From JBMOKT01 sp049323895 (GTDB taxonomy: Bacteria > Bacillota > Peptococcia > Peptococcales > BICA1-8), in the NCBI GenBank assembly GCA_049323895.1, contig JBMOKT010000039.1, forward strand, positions 124,001-188,000: a DNA stretch of 64,000 bases, written 5' to 3'. Each line of letters starts with the position of its first letter. Position 1 is the first letter of the stretch. Both the position numbers and the translations under genes were made by a program. The notes under the pieces were generated by a model. The model was given only the letters and a program-made list of their open reading frames with translations. It was not told the origin of the DNA and searched no databases. Shown piece after piece: positions 16,993 through 25,313 of the stretch.

Positions 16993-19299
16993 ATGAAACA
17001 ATCAACTTATGAATTTAATAACTTATCCCGTGCTTTAGCAATAGCAGTAGTTTTTTTTATATTTGGAATTGTAATTGGGTACTTTACAGAATTCACATAT
17101 TATATGCCATTGGCTATTGCCAGTTTTTTATTGATTACCTTTCTTTTGGCGCCTAAGCCAGCTCAAAGGTCTTTATTGCTTTTTTCAATTCTTATGCTGG
17201 GTATTTTTTGGATTGATTTTCATGAAGCGGATACATATTTATTGGAAGAATGGAGTGGGGAAAAAGTCAAAATTGAGGGGGAAATTGCAGGGTTTTCCAT
17301 AAGTAAAGATGTACAGGAAGTTACAGTTTCAAAAATAAACGGAAAAGCATTAAGTTCCCAAAGTAAAATTGCAGTTTTTTTAGGCAGGGATGATACTCAA
17401 AAATATTACTGGGGTAAAAAAGTTTCCTTTACAGGTGTATTGGAAAAAACCCTTTCTGCGGTAAATCCCGGGGGATTTTCTGAAAGGGATTTCTGGCGGC
17501 AAAAAGCAATAGGCTATAAGCTTAAGGTGCATGGCAGTGGAAAGATAGAAGAGCGGGGGCATTTAATTGGTTACTATATTACAAAACTCAGGGGAGAAAT
17601 CCATAACCTAATAAATATTAATTTGCCTCAACAGGAGGCAGGAATAATTCTTGGGCTGCTTTTGGGTGACAAAGGGAGCATAGATCAGGAATTTTATGAA
17701 TCTGCCCAAAAGATGGGAATTGCCCATATCTTTGCCGTATCAGGATTACATGTAGGGATGGTACTGACCTTTTACCTTGTCCTTACAAAATATCTAAAAT
17801 TACCTGATACAATTATTTTTACAGGTGCAATTTGTTTGCTTATAGCATATAGTCTTGTAACAGGGTTGACCCCTTCAGTTTTGCGGGCATCTATTATGGC
17901 GCTCTTAGGTATGGCTGCTATAAAACTTCTAAGATTTAAGGATTTTTATACTGTACTAGCTTTTGCAGCTTTCATAATATTGCTTTATAACCCCCTTGCC
18001 GTATTTAACGTTGGTTTTCAACTCTCCTTTGCAGCGGCGTGGGGATTGGTTTATATTATTCCACTTGCCAAGAAAGTGGCTTTTTTTCTCCCTGATAAAC
18101 ATCGGATTTTACTGGCCGTTCCTCTGGCAGCCCAATTAGCAACCCTTCCTCTGACTGTTTATTATTTTAATACCCTTTCTTTTCTAGCTCCCTTTTATAA
18201 TTTATTAGCAGTTCCCATTGTTTCCCTGCTTATACCAATTTTATTTGGGGCTTTGTTTCTATCAATAATTTCTGTATACTTGGCACAACCCCTTATTTTA
18301 TTAGGAGGGGGATTAGTATATGTTTTAATAATTATTATTGATAATTTAAGGGAATCTGTGGGTGCCGGTTACTTTAATATTGCCACTCCCTCTTTGGTCA
18401 TGATTTGCGGCTATTATATACTTTTAATCGGCATAAAAGAGTATGGCAGAATAAAGAAATTTTTCGGTAAATACGGATTCTTATTTTCCATAATATTGAT
18501 AATATTTTTCTTATATCTGGCATTACCTAATACCGTCTCCTTTGAAGCGGCAATTTTAGATGTTGGACAGGGGGACGGGGCTGTCATCCAGACGCCTGCT
18601 AATCAATTTATAGTTATTGATGGGGGTCCTGGGACAAATGCAATTACTGGATATTTGCGCCATAAGGGTGTAAATAAAATTGCTTTAGCTGTTCTTTCCC
18701 ATCCCGATAGTGACCACATCAATGGTTTGTTACCGGTAATAACCCAATTCAAGGTAAATACACTACTGGTTCCTCCTGAAATAGGTAACAGTGAGCTATT
18801 TAACGAATTAAAAAAAATAGCTGTTAAAAAAAAGGTTAAAATCATAGAAGGAAAACCGGACATGTTAATAAAGATACCGGGGAACGTGTTATTAAGGGTA
18901 CTTTCGCCTGATTTGGACAAGAAGCTTAATTGGGATACAAATAATGCTTCTCTGGTTGTAAACTTGACTTACAATAATCAGGATTTTCTGTTTACAGGAG
19001 ATATTGACGGAAACATTTTATATAAACTCTTACCTAGCATCAATGATATCGAAGTAATAAAAATACCACATCATGGAAGCAAGGGCTCTTTTTCTGAAAG
19101 CTTTTACGATAATCTCAGACCTGATTTTGCAGTTGTTTCTGCCGGGAGAGGCAATAGGTATGGTCACCCCCACCCGGAGGTTATCCAGGGGCTGCAGGAG
19201 GCGGGGATTAAAATTTTTCGTACCGACCAAAATGGCGCAGTAATTATTAAGGCTGTAGGAAATAGGCTGGAGTTTAAAACTATGCTTGTCAGTAATTAG
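16993..19299 (+). CDS. comEC: ComEC/Rec2 competence DNA channel
   Basis: Predicted inner-membrane channel for DNA uptake, 768 residues. N-terminal helices and a DUF4131/OB-type segment (to about 200) are followed by the Competence domain with many helices (MGIAHIFAVSGLHVGMV near 245). The C-terminal metallo-beta-lactamase-like domain (about 520-760) has DVGQGDGAVIQ, LSHPDSDHINGL, FTGDID and PHHGSKGSF, so the nuclease-like metal site looks intact. Start ATG after GGAGTG. Together with comEA it suggests natural transformation, although the com pilus genes are not in view. Confidence 0.94.
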   Translation: MKQSTYEFNNLSRALAIAVVFFIFGIVIGYFTEFTYYMPLAIASFLLITFLLAPKPAQRSLLLFSILMLGIFWIDFHEADTYLLEEWSGEKVKIEGEIAGFSISKDVQEVTVSKINGKALSSQSKIAVFLGRDDTQKYYWGKKVSFTGVLEKTLSAVNPGGFSERDFWRQKAIGYKLKVHGSGKIEERGHLIGYYITKLRGEIHNLININLPQQEAGIILGLLLGDKGSIDQEFYESAQKMGIAHIFAVSGLHVGMVLTFYLVLTKYLKLPDTIIFTGAICLLIAYSLVTGLTPSVLRASIMALLGMAAIKLLRFKDFYTVLAFAAFIILLYNPLAVFNVGFQLSFAAAWGLVYIIPLAKKVAFFLPDKHRILLAVPLAAQLATLPLTVYYFNTLSFLAPFYNLLAVPIVSLLIPILFGALFLSIISVYLAQPLILLGGGLVYVLIIIIDNLRESVGAGYFNIATPSLVMICGYYILLIGIKEYGRIKKFFGKYGFLFSIILIIFFLYLALPNTVSFEAAILDVGQGDGAVIQTPANQFIVIDGGPGTNAITGYLRHKGVNKIALAVLSHPDSDHINGLLPVITQFKVNTLLVPPEIGNSELFNELKKIAVKKKVKIIEGKPDMLIKIPGNVLLRVLSPDLDKKLNWDTNNASLVVNLTYNNQDFLFTGDIDGNILYKLLPSINDIEVIKIPHHGSKGSFSESFYDNLRPDFAVVSAGRGNRYGHPHPEVIQGLQEAGIKIFRTDQNGAVIIKAVGNRLEFKTMLVSN

Positions 19300-19334
19300 A
19301 GTTTACAATTTATTTGCCCTTTTACAAAATCTGT

Positions 19335-19366
19335 TTGCCCGATAAATTTCTACTTTATGTTATAAT
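19335..19366 (+). promoter_or_regulatory. extended -10 promoter for the carboxypeptidase gene
   Basis: TGTTATAAT (19358-19366) is an extended -10 box. TTGCCC at 19335-19340 is only a poor -35 at 20-nt spacing. The TTG start at 19404 would lie about 30 nt after the transcription start. Confidence 0.5.
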
Positions 19367-19403
19367 TACTTGGTCAGACAAAGAAGTTTACGGGGTGATT
19401 TTA

Positions 19404-20609
19404 TTGCAGAGGATCTTACTTATTTTACTAACTTTCGTATTTCTTTTTGTACTTAGTGCGGGAATTTCTGCTGCACCAAACATTGAAGGACAGGCCTATG
19501 TTCTGATAGATGGCAAATCGGGTCAGATATTATTGGGAAAAGGGGAAAATATAAAACTTCATCCTGCAAGCACAACTAAAATTTTAACAACAATAATTGC
19601 CTTGGAAAATGCGAAAATGGATGAAATAGTAACCATAAGCAAGAATGTGTCCCAGGTAGAGGGAACTAAGGTTTACCTGCGGGAAGGGGAAAAAATAACT
19701 TTAGAGAAACTGCTTCACGCAGCCATGGTTCATTCGGCAAATGATGCCGCTCTGGCCATTGCTGAGCATATCTCCGGTACCCAGGAGGAATTCGCCTTAG
19801 AAATGAATAAAAAGGCTAAGGCGATTGGAGCCAAGAATTCCAATTTTGTCAACCCTCATGGCTTAACGAATCAGGAGCATCTAACAACCGCTTATGATCT
19901 AGCCTTGATAGGGCGTTATGCTATGGAGAACCCTGCTTTTAGAGTACTTGCTCAGGAAAAGGTTTATGATTGGCAGGGAGAGGAATGGCAAACCAGGCTT
20001 ATAAATAAAAATAAATTTTTATGGCGTATGGATGAGGCAACAGGTATCAAGCCAGGCTTTACCTCAGAAGCAAAGTATACCTTAGTAGCTTCTGCAGAAA
20101 AAAATAATCAACAACTGATAGCAGTTATACTTGGAAGCAGTGACGGCAGAATCTGGGATGATGCAAAAAGTCTTCTGAGTTATGGCTTTGATAATTTTCA
20201 ATATTTGAGTTTAAGCCAGCATGATGAAATTGTAGCTACCCTTAAATTTGCTGAAAAGGAAGTAAACTTGGTACCAACTCGTTCAGCCTCGATTGCTGTA
20301 GCAAATAATGAAGAGGCAAGTATTGAAAGAAAGGTTGTTTTGTCAGAGGCTGTGCTGCCAATTTCACCAGGTGATATCGTGGGTGAACTGGTGATCAGTG
20401 TCAATGGCAGTGAACAAGAAAGGATTCCTTTAAAAACCTTGGAAGGGGTGGAGGAGCCTCTAGATTCAAAAAAACTGATAACTAATATATTGGCAGGTTT
20501 ATTTCTATTGCAAATTTTTATCAGGTTAAGCAGGCGTTACCTGAAAAGAAAAAGGCGTTCTAGTATCTTTTCATCTTCACGCAGGTCCATAGATTCATAT
20601 CGGTTTTAG
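19404..20609 (+). CDS. D-alanyl-D-alanine carboxypeptidase (DacF-like)
   Basis: Penicillin-binding protein of the S11 peptidase family that trims peptidoglycan stem peptides. From the TTG at 19404 (GGGGTGA 5 nt upstream) it has 401 residues: signal peptide (1-23), SxxK motif (Ser56-Thr-Thr-Lys59), SAND (Ser111, Asn113), then the third motif, normally KTG, as KPG (Lys216-Gly218) in GIKPGFT. A C-terminal PBP5-like domain and a final helix with a Lys/Arg-rich tail anchor it. The frame is open further upstream, but that part overlaps the promoter. The Pro in the KTG box is unusual and may affect activity. Confidence 0.88.
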   Translation: MQRILLILLTFVFLFVLSAGISAAPNIEGQAYVLIDGKSGQILLGKGENIKLHPASTTKILTTIIALENAKMDEIVTISKNVSQVEGTKVYLREGEKITLEKLLHAAMVHSANDAALAIAEHISGTQEEFALEMNKKAKAIGAKNSNFVNPHGLTNQEHLTTAYDLALIGRYAMENPAFRVLAQEKVYDWQGEEWQTRLINKNKFLWRMDEATGIKPGFTSEAKYTLVASAEKNNQQLIAVILGSSDGRIWDDAKSLLSYGFDNFQYLSLSQHDEIVATLKFAEKEVNLVPTRSASIAVANNEEASIERKVVLSEAVLPISPGDIVGELVISVNGSEQERIPLKTLEGVEEPLDSKKLITNILAGLFLLQIFIRLSRRYLKRKRRSSIFSSSRRSIDSYRF

Positions 20610-20622
20610 GAGTGGGCAGTAC

Positions 20623-21648
20623 ATGGAATATATGTCTTTGATTAATAGTATTAAGCGGGGAGTGATTGCCCCCGTCTATCTTTTTTTTGGAACCGAGAAA
20701 CTTTTGATGGAACAATCCCTGACCAGGCTCAAGGGGCAGGTTTTGCCCGAAGGTCTTGAGGCATTTAATTATGATAAATTAGATGCAGAAAAACTGCCCT
20801 TAGGTCAGATTATAGATGTGGCCAATACTATGCCCGTAATGTCAGAAAAACGGGTAGTTATTGTTGAAAACGCCTATTTTTTCTCAGCCCAAAAAGGAAA
20901 TGAGACAAAGATAGATGATTCTTTGCTGCTTGCATACCTTGCCAACCCTAACACTAACACCTGCCTTGTTTTTAAGATTCTTGGCAAAGCGGATAAAAGG
21001 AAAAAAATATTTAAAGCTATGGAGGAAAAGGGACAGACGATAGAATTTATCAGTCCTACAGGAGAACAGCTAGAGCGCTGGATACAAGCCTATCTAAATC
21101 AGTTTAATAAAAAACTGGCACCTGATGCTTTTAATTATCTGGCAATATTGGCTAAGGAAGGCTTGGATATACTGCAGAAGGAATTAGACAAACTGGTGAC
21201 ATTTGGCTGGAATGAAGCTATCATAACCTTGCCGATGGTGCAGGAAATAACTACGAAAAACTCTGAAATTAATGTCTTTAATTTAGTGGACCAAATAGCG
21301 GAAAGAAACGGCAAAAAAGCTTTGGAACTTATGCAGACAACCCTTGCCATGGGAGAGGCACCCCTTAAGCTTATCCACTTACTGGTCAGGCAGTTTCGTA
21401 TGATTATAATTGCCAAGGATTTAGTCAGCCAGGGTTTTTCGGAAAAACAAATAAGGGAAAAACTCCAAGTTCAGCCCTTTATACTAGGTAAGGTTCTGGG
21501 GCAGGGCAGGAAATTTACTATGGAACAACTAGTGGAGGCATTAGGTACCCTGCTGGAGGTGGAGGTTCAACTAAAATCCGGCGGTGGTCAGCCTGCTGAA
21601 CTAATGGAAAATCTGGTCTTAAACATAGTAGGAGTAAAGACACTATAA
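20623..21648 (+). CDS. holA: DNA polymerase III delta subunit
   Basis: Clamp-loader delta subunit (YqeN/HolA), 341 residues. N-terminal AAA-like region with PVYLFFGTEKLLMEQSL (about 15-31), a central segment with KADKRKKIFKAME, and a C-terminal domain with NVFNLVDQIAERNGKKALEL. Position between comEC and rpsT is the same as in B. subtilis (comEC-holA-rpsT). ATG start; AGGAG lies 10 nt upstream. A strong terminator begins at its stop. Confidence 0.93.
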   Translation: MEYMSLINSIKRGVIAPVYLFFGTEKLLMEQSLTRLKGQVLPEGLEAFNYDKLDAEKLPLGQIIDVANTMPVMSEKRVVIVENAYFFSAQKGNETKIDDSLLLAYLANPNTNTCLVFKILGKADKRKKIFKAMEEKGQTIEFISPTGEQLERWIQAYLNQFNKKLAPDAFNYLAILAKEGLDILQKELDKLVTFGWNEAIITLPMVQEITTKNSEINVFNLVDQIAERNGKKALELMQTTLAMGEAPLKLIHLLVRQFRMIIIAKDLVSQGFSEKQIREKLQVQPFILGKVLGQGRKFTMEQLVEALGTLLEVEVQLKSGGGQPAELMENLVLNIVGVKTL

Positions 21649-21677
21649 CAGCCGCCTTTGGGGCGGCTGTTTGTTTA
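21648..21677. terminator. bidirectional terminator between holA and cblS
   Basis: ACAGCCGCC (21648-21656) pairs with GGCGGCTGT (21662-21670), loop TTTGG, followed by TTGTTT. It lies between convergent genes and could serve holA chiefly and cblS weakly. Confidence 0.8.
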
Positions 21678-21685
21678 GCATTGAC

Positions 21686-22438
21686 CTAATTCTTCTGCTG
21701 TTTCAGGTATCCAATTTGATAAATAGGTAAATCAACAATCTTTAATAATTCCGGCAAGTTTCTTTTGTCTAAGGTTGCCAGTAAACAGGTGGCGGGACCT
21801 GCTGATTTTTTCAAGTCTACTTGCTGGTTAGGAAGTAAATCCAGGCTAAGACCTGCTCCCTTAGCCAATTGTTCAGCCTCATATCCTATACCCTTTGAGC
21901 CTACGGGTAATAGCTCCCTAATCCAGGGTAATTTCAGAAGTGTGAGCATTAGCTTGGCATCCGTTGTTTTCCCTTCTAAAACTTCTTCACCAACTTTAGG
22001 ACTTCCCAGAGATACTACTAAATCATTGACTAGTGATTTGCCTAATCTTAGCTGGTTTTTATGGACTTTGCCTATTACTGTAATGCCTAATGCTGATTGG
22101 ACTGTTTCTATGTTTTCTTCAGTACTGCCACTTATTATCATATCGCTTTCTAATCCTGCCTGTTCCACTGCTTGCCTAATTCCCTTTAGGATCTCAGCTC
22201 CCGTAGGATTCATTTCGACACTTAAGGTGTTTATTACCGTTAAGGGTTTTGCCCCTGCAGCCAGCACCTCCAGCAGTGGAACCTTTGTAGTAAAGACTCC
22301 TAATATTTCCCCCGGCACTTTTATTTTGTCATGACTTTTTGGTCCAATTCCCCCCAATGAATCACAGGCAATAACCAAATATTCTTCAAGGTTTATTTCT
22401 ATCAAAGTTAAATCACGGAAATTAATAGTTTTGACCAA
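21686..22438 (-). CDS. cblS: PurM/AIR-synthase-like alpha-ribazole kinase, probable CblS
   Basis: A 250-residue protein of the PurM-like (AIR synthase / SelD / ThiL) kinase fold: N-terminal ACDSLGGIGPK glycine block, a TKVPLLEVLAAGAKP segment typical of the fold, and a C-terminal nucleotide-domain. It overlaps the end of the upstream ECF-type transporter gene by 17 nt, and both are preceded by a cobalamin riboswitch. This arrangement matches the described CblT-CblS pair (Listeria, Geobacillus), where CblS phosphorylates alpha-ribazole for assembly of the lower ligand of cobamides. Function is assigned mainly from fold plus context; start ATG inside cblT. Confidence 0.78.
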   Translation of the reverse strand: MVKTINFRDLTLIEINLEEYLVIACDSLGGIGPKSHDKIKVPGEILGVFTTKVPLLEVLAAGAKPLTVINTLSVEMNPTGAEILKGIRQAVEQAGLESDMIISGSTEENIETVQSALGITVIGKVHKNQLRLGKSLVNDLVVSLGSPKVGEEVLEGKTTDAKLMLTLLKLPWIRELLPVGSKGIGYEAEQLAKGAGLSLDLLPNQQVDLKKSAGPATCLLATLDKRNLPELLKIVDLPIYQIGYLKQQKN

Positions 22439-22913
22439 TTTTGCCCCCTGCCTTCTGCAGCATATCAGATTTACCCAGTAATGCCGCTAAAACAATATTA
22501 GCACTTGATCCAACTAATAGGGGCAGCAGTAAGACCGAAAAAATGCCTTTACCCATGACTGGAATTAATAAAGCAGGTGCTATAACCCCATTTAAAAGGA
22601 TTGCAATAATAACAGCCAAAACTTTTTGTTTCTTCTTAAAAAGGTAGCCAAAAATAAATACATACAGTGCCATTTGTAGTGCAATATACAAATGTAAGGG
22701 CAATCCGAGAGGAAAAGAGACAGTCCAAGAGCTAAACAAATGTCCAAAGGCACCTACCATTGCCCCTAGTGAACCAGGTAAAATCACTGCTGCCAAATAA
22801 CCCGGAAGCGAATCAAAGGCAATAGTCCCTGTAGGGCTGGGAATTTTAATAAGACCTCCAACAGCGCTTAGGGCAATTAGTAATGATACTAAAACAAGTT
22901 TCCTGGTGTTCAT
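22422..22913 (-). CDS. cblT: ECF-type S component, probable alpha-ribazole transporter CblT
   Basis: Small membrane protein, 163 residues with about five or six hydrophobic segments. The N-terminal pattern SLLIALSAVGGLIKIPSPTG and the PLHLYIALQMALYV segment look like ECF transporter substrate-binding (S) components. AGGAGG lies upstream of the start. The gene directly follows a cobalamin riboswitch terminator, so it should be repressed by adenosylcobalamin. With cblS downstream, import of alpha-ribazole is the best fit; a cobalamin or dimethylbenzimidazole S component remains possible. The shared ECF energising module is not in the window. Confidence 0.75.
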   Translation of the reverse strand: MNTRKLVLVSLLIALSAVGGLIKIPSPTGTIAFDSLPGYLAAVILPGSLGAMVGAFGHLFSSWTVSFPLGLPLHLYIALQMALYVFIFGYLFKKKQKVLAVIIAILLNGVIAPALLIPVMGKGIFSVLLLPLLVGSSANIVLAALLGKSDMLQKAGGKIGQNY

Positions 22914-22944
22914 TAAATTACCTCCTTATAATATTAATAATAAT

Positions 22945-22979
22945 TAAAAAAAGCCTGCGGTTAATAAACCGCAAGCTTT
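22945..22979 (-). terminator. riboswitch expression-platform terminator
   Basis: On the minus strand a hairpin AGCTTGCGGTT / AACCGCAGGCT is followed by a run of T, just upstream of cblT. It is the switchable terminator of the cobalamin riboswitch. Confidence 0.8.
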
Positions 22980-22993
22980 TCCATCACTTACAT

Positions 22994-23168
22994 ATATAAA
23001 ACTACAAGGCAGGTCTCCTGGCTTGGTTTCTTTGCTTAAACATGCCTTCCCGGTAGTTACCAGTGGTTTGATATGTTAAGCTCCACCATACAGTGGCGGG
23101 ACCGCACCGGACTTTCACCGGTTTCCCTATTCTCCCTTTGTAAGGGCACCTGATAGTAAATTATGTTA
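22994..23168 (-). promoter_or_regulatory. cobalamin riboswitch
   Basis: Read on the minus strand, the region begins AGGTGCCC (near 23150), continues through an ACCGGTGAAAGTCC block and GGTCCCGCCACTG (the B12-box core, about 23090-23125), and ends with GCCAGGAGACCTGCC (23008-23022). These are the conserved landmarks of the adenosylcobalamin aptamer. It precedes cblT-cblS, with the terminator at 22945-22979 as expression platform, so high B12 should switch the operon off. Confidence 0.95.
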
Positions 23169-23179
23169 TTTTTAATCAT

Positions 23180-23208
23180 ATTATAGTAATTTAAATATTA
23201 TGAGTCAA
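23180..23208 (-). promoter_or_regulatory. promoter of the riboswitch-cblT-cblS transcript
   Basis: Minus-strand TTGACT (23208-23203), 17-nt spacer, TATAAT (23185-23180): 5 of 6 and 6 of 6 matches at ideal spacing, just upstream of the riboswitch and downstream of the rpsT terminator. Confidence 0.85.
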
Positions 23209-23216
23209 CTAGAAAT

Positions 23217-23243
23217 AATTAAAAAAGCCGCCCGAAGCGACTT
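23217..23243 (-). terminator. terminator after rpsT
   Basis: On the minus strand AAGTCGC and GGCGGCTT close a TTCG tetraloop (very stable C-UUCG-G type), followed by TTTTTT. Confidence 0.85.
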
Positions 23244-23245
23244 TA

Positions 23246-23512
23246 TTAACCGGCTATTTGGTTGAAAAGCTTAGCTAGGCGGGATTTTTTGTTTGCTGCG
23301 TTATTTTTATGCAAAATGCCTTTTGAAGCAGCTTTATCAATAGTTTGGATAGCTTTTTGAAGACGAACTTTTGCTTCATCGCTATTTTTCAATTGTACAG
23401 CTTCTTCAAAACGCTTAATAACAGTTTTAACTGAAGACTTTACAGTCTTATTTCTTAAAGCTCTTACTTTAGCCTTTTTTGCCCTTTTTTCAGCGGATTT
23501 GATGTTAGCCAA
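23246..23512 (-). CDS. rpsT: 30S ribosomal protein S20
   Basis: Small 16S-rRNA-binding ribosomal protein, 88 residues from the TTG at 23512, beginning with the normal MANIKSAEKR. The frame also has a GTG at 23521, but that codon lies inside the AAAGGAGGTGA ribosome site, and the TTG is 8 nt after it. Rich in Lys/Arg/Ala as expected. It is on the opposite strand to holA and spoIIP, as in B. subtilis, but the gpr protease gene that usually lies next to it there is absent. Confidence 0.96.
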   Translation of the reverse strand: MANIKSAEKRAKKAKVRALRNKTVKSSVKTVIKRFEEAVQLKNSDEAKVRLQKAIQTIDKAASKGILHKNNAANKKSRLAKLFNQIAG

Positions 23513-23695
23513 GGATGTCACCTCCTTTAAAGGATAAAACTATCTATATAAAATCCGTATTTTCAACAAAATACATTTTATCATGCACTTGTGTAAAATG
23601 CAACTATCGTTGAAAAGAATTGCCAGTAAGATTGGTATTAAATTATTGATTTGGGGCAAAATGAAGTTACATAAACTTTTATGGAGGTAATTAAT

Positions 23696-24025
23696 TTGAT
23701 TAGTACTATTATAAGATTTATTGTTTCTGCAGTAGTTTTATTATTGGTAAGCTGGCTTTTACCGGGAATTAGCGTTAACGGTTTTGCCGGAGCCCTTTTT
23801 GCCGCTGTGATTATCGCAATATTGGGATGGGCTGCCGAGAGTCTGCTAGGCAGCAAAAGATCACCTAAAAGCAGGGGATTAATTGGTTTTTTGTCTGCTG
23901 CAGTAGTTATTTACGTAGCCCAGTTTATTATACCCAATCAACTGTCGGTTTCCGTTATAGGTGCACTACTGGCTGCAGTAGTAATTGGGTTAATTGATGC
24001 CATCGTACCAACTGAGTTAAGGTAG
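23696..24025 (+). CDS. phage-holin-4_2-type (YvlD-like) membrane protein
   Basis: Small membrane protein, 109 residues from the TTG at 23696 (GGAGGT 7 nt upstream; the ATG at 23681 would overlap that site). Four hydrophobic segments (about 5-22, 28-50, 62-80 and 85-103) with the SWLLPGISVNGFAGALFAAV pattern seen in the Pfam family Phage_holin_4_2 / YvlD. These chromosomal proteins are not phage lysis genes as a rule; their role is unclear. It occupies the place between rpsT and spoIIP where B. subtilis has gpr. A hairpin after the stop doubles as leader of spoIIP. Confidence 0.8.
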   Translation: MISTIIRFIVSAVVLLLVSWLLPGISVNGFAGALFAAVIIAILGWAAESLLGSKRSPKSRGLIGFLSAAVVIYVAQFIIPNQLSVSVIGALLAAVVIGLIDAIVPTELR

Positions 24026-24034
24026 TATTAATGC

Positions 24035-24092
24035 ATAACCCCTTCAGAACTGTCATATATATCAACTATGACAGAAGTGGCTGGAGGGGTTA
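24035..24092 (+). terminator. hairpin between the holin-like gene and spoIIP that covers the spoIIP ribosome site
   Basis: ATAACCCCTTCAG (24035-24047) pairs with CTGGAGGGGTTAT (24080-24092, one G-U pair), with an inner stem CTGTCATA / TATGACAG, then TTTTTG. It can end the upstream transcript. The 3' arm contains GGAGGGG, the ribosome site of spoIIP, whose TTG start follows at 24096. Confidence 0.75.
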
Positions 24093-24095
24093 TTT

Positions 24096-25253
24096 TTGTT
24101 AGGAAAAAAAAGATTATTTTTATTTAGCCGATTTGGTTATAAAAAGTCCAAGCTCTATTGGGTTGTTGGAGTATTCAGCATTACGATGCTTTTACTTTTT
24201 TTATTAGTAGCAGTTATTAAATATACAGGTGAAGATGCTGTACCAGTCAGCAGCACTGATAATCATCAACTATACACAAATAGTTTTCTCAAGGAAGTAG
24301 CAAAGATTATGGTACTACTGGATATTTCAGAGGCAAGGATGAAACAAATTATTAGTGAGGGATGTCCCGTTGTTGCTTCCCAAGGCGAAGAGATAAACAG
24401 CCGAATGAATTTATTGGGTGTGGTAGCATCTGGGTTAGGATATATTACGGATTTAGACACAAATGATCCAACTGCTATTTTAAAATCACAGATGGCTGCC
24501 TTGGCAGCTGTTAATTTCCAGGCGGCACAGCCTGTTTATGATTCTCAAACAAATATTGATGAAGAGGAGGATTTTTATTTGGAGACTCCTCCCGGCTTAG
24601 AAGAATGGCATTTTGAACTAGACCCGACAAAACCTGTAGAGTTAACAAAAGACCCCTTGGTGCTTCTTTATACCACCCATAATGCTGAAACCTACAAACC
24701 AACTGATGGAAAAAGCAAGCTAGAGGGAAAAAATGCTGGTGTTGCTAAGGCAGCTAAAGCCTTGCAGGATACTTTGGAAAGCAAACATGGTCTTAAAACA
24801 ATACGTTCGGAAGTAATCCATGATTACCCGGATTGGACCAGGTCCTATATTAATTCACTTAAAACAGCACAGAGTCTTCTTAAAGCTAATAAGACAATTC
24901 TTGCCGTTTTCGATGTTCACAGGGATGCAGGCTTTAAAGATAAGGCTACAACTACTATCGAAATAAATGGCAAAAAAAGTGCCTCTATTATGATAGTAGT
25001 AGGGACCGAGCATGAGCGGTGGAGGCAGAATCTAGCATTTGCACAGAAATTAGAAAAGAAAGCCAATGAAACATATCCGAAACTTATTAGGGATATTAGG
25101 ATTGCAAACAATCGCAGGTATAACCAGCAGTTGCACCCAAATGCCCTTATTATTGAAGTCGGCAGTGATTTAAATACTTTAGAAGAGGCCCAATATGGGG
25201 CCAGTTTATTCGCTGAAATTGCCGGTCAAGTCTTAAAAGAGATGGTAAATTGA
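24096..25253 (+). CDS. spoIIP: stage II sporulation protein P
   Basis: Mother-cell peptidoglycan hydrolase (amidase and endopeptidase) that drives forespore engulfment with SpoIID and SpoIIM. 385 residues: N-terminal anchor helix (about 24-45), a linker, then the SpoIIP domain (about 180-380) with LLYTTHNAETY (zinc-ligand His), DVHRDAG, and the Glu in ALIIEVGSDLNT. TTG start after GGAGGGG. The ribosome site lies in a hairpin that also looks like the terminator of the gene before. Expected to be sigma-E-dependent; no clear sigma-E promoter was identified. Confidence 0.95.
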   Translation: MLGKKRLFLFSRFGYKKSKLYWVVGVFSITMLLLFLLVAVIKYTGEDAVPVSSTDNHQLYTNSFLKEVAKIMVLLDISEARMKQIISEGCPVVASQGEEINSRMNLLGVVASGLGYITDLDTNDPTAILKSQMAALAAVNFQAAQPVYDSQTNIDEEEDFYLETPPGLEEWHFELDPTKPVELTKDPLVLLYTTHNAETYKPTDGKSKLEGKNAGVAKAAKALQDTLESKHGLKTIRSEVIHDYPDWTRSYINSLKTAQSLLKANKTILAVFDVHRDAGFKDKATTTIEINGKKSASIMIVVGTEHERWRQNLAFAQKLEKKANETYPKLIRDIRIANNRRYNQQLHPNALIIEVGSDLNTLEEAQYGASLFAEIAGQVLKEMVN

Positions 25254-25313
25254 ATAACTTTTAGGTCCGTTGGAAAAAATAGTTATATATTTTGTTTAAA
25301 AGGTGTGGTGCAA

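Noticed and set aside
23696..24025. Prophage remnant because of a holin-type domain
   Set aside because: The Phage_holin_4_2 family is mostly chromosomal (YvlD-like), and no other phage gene is present.
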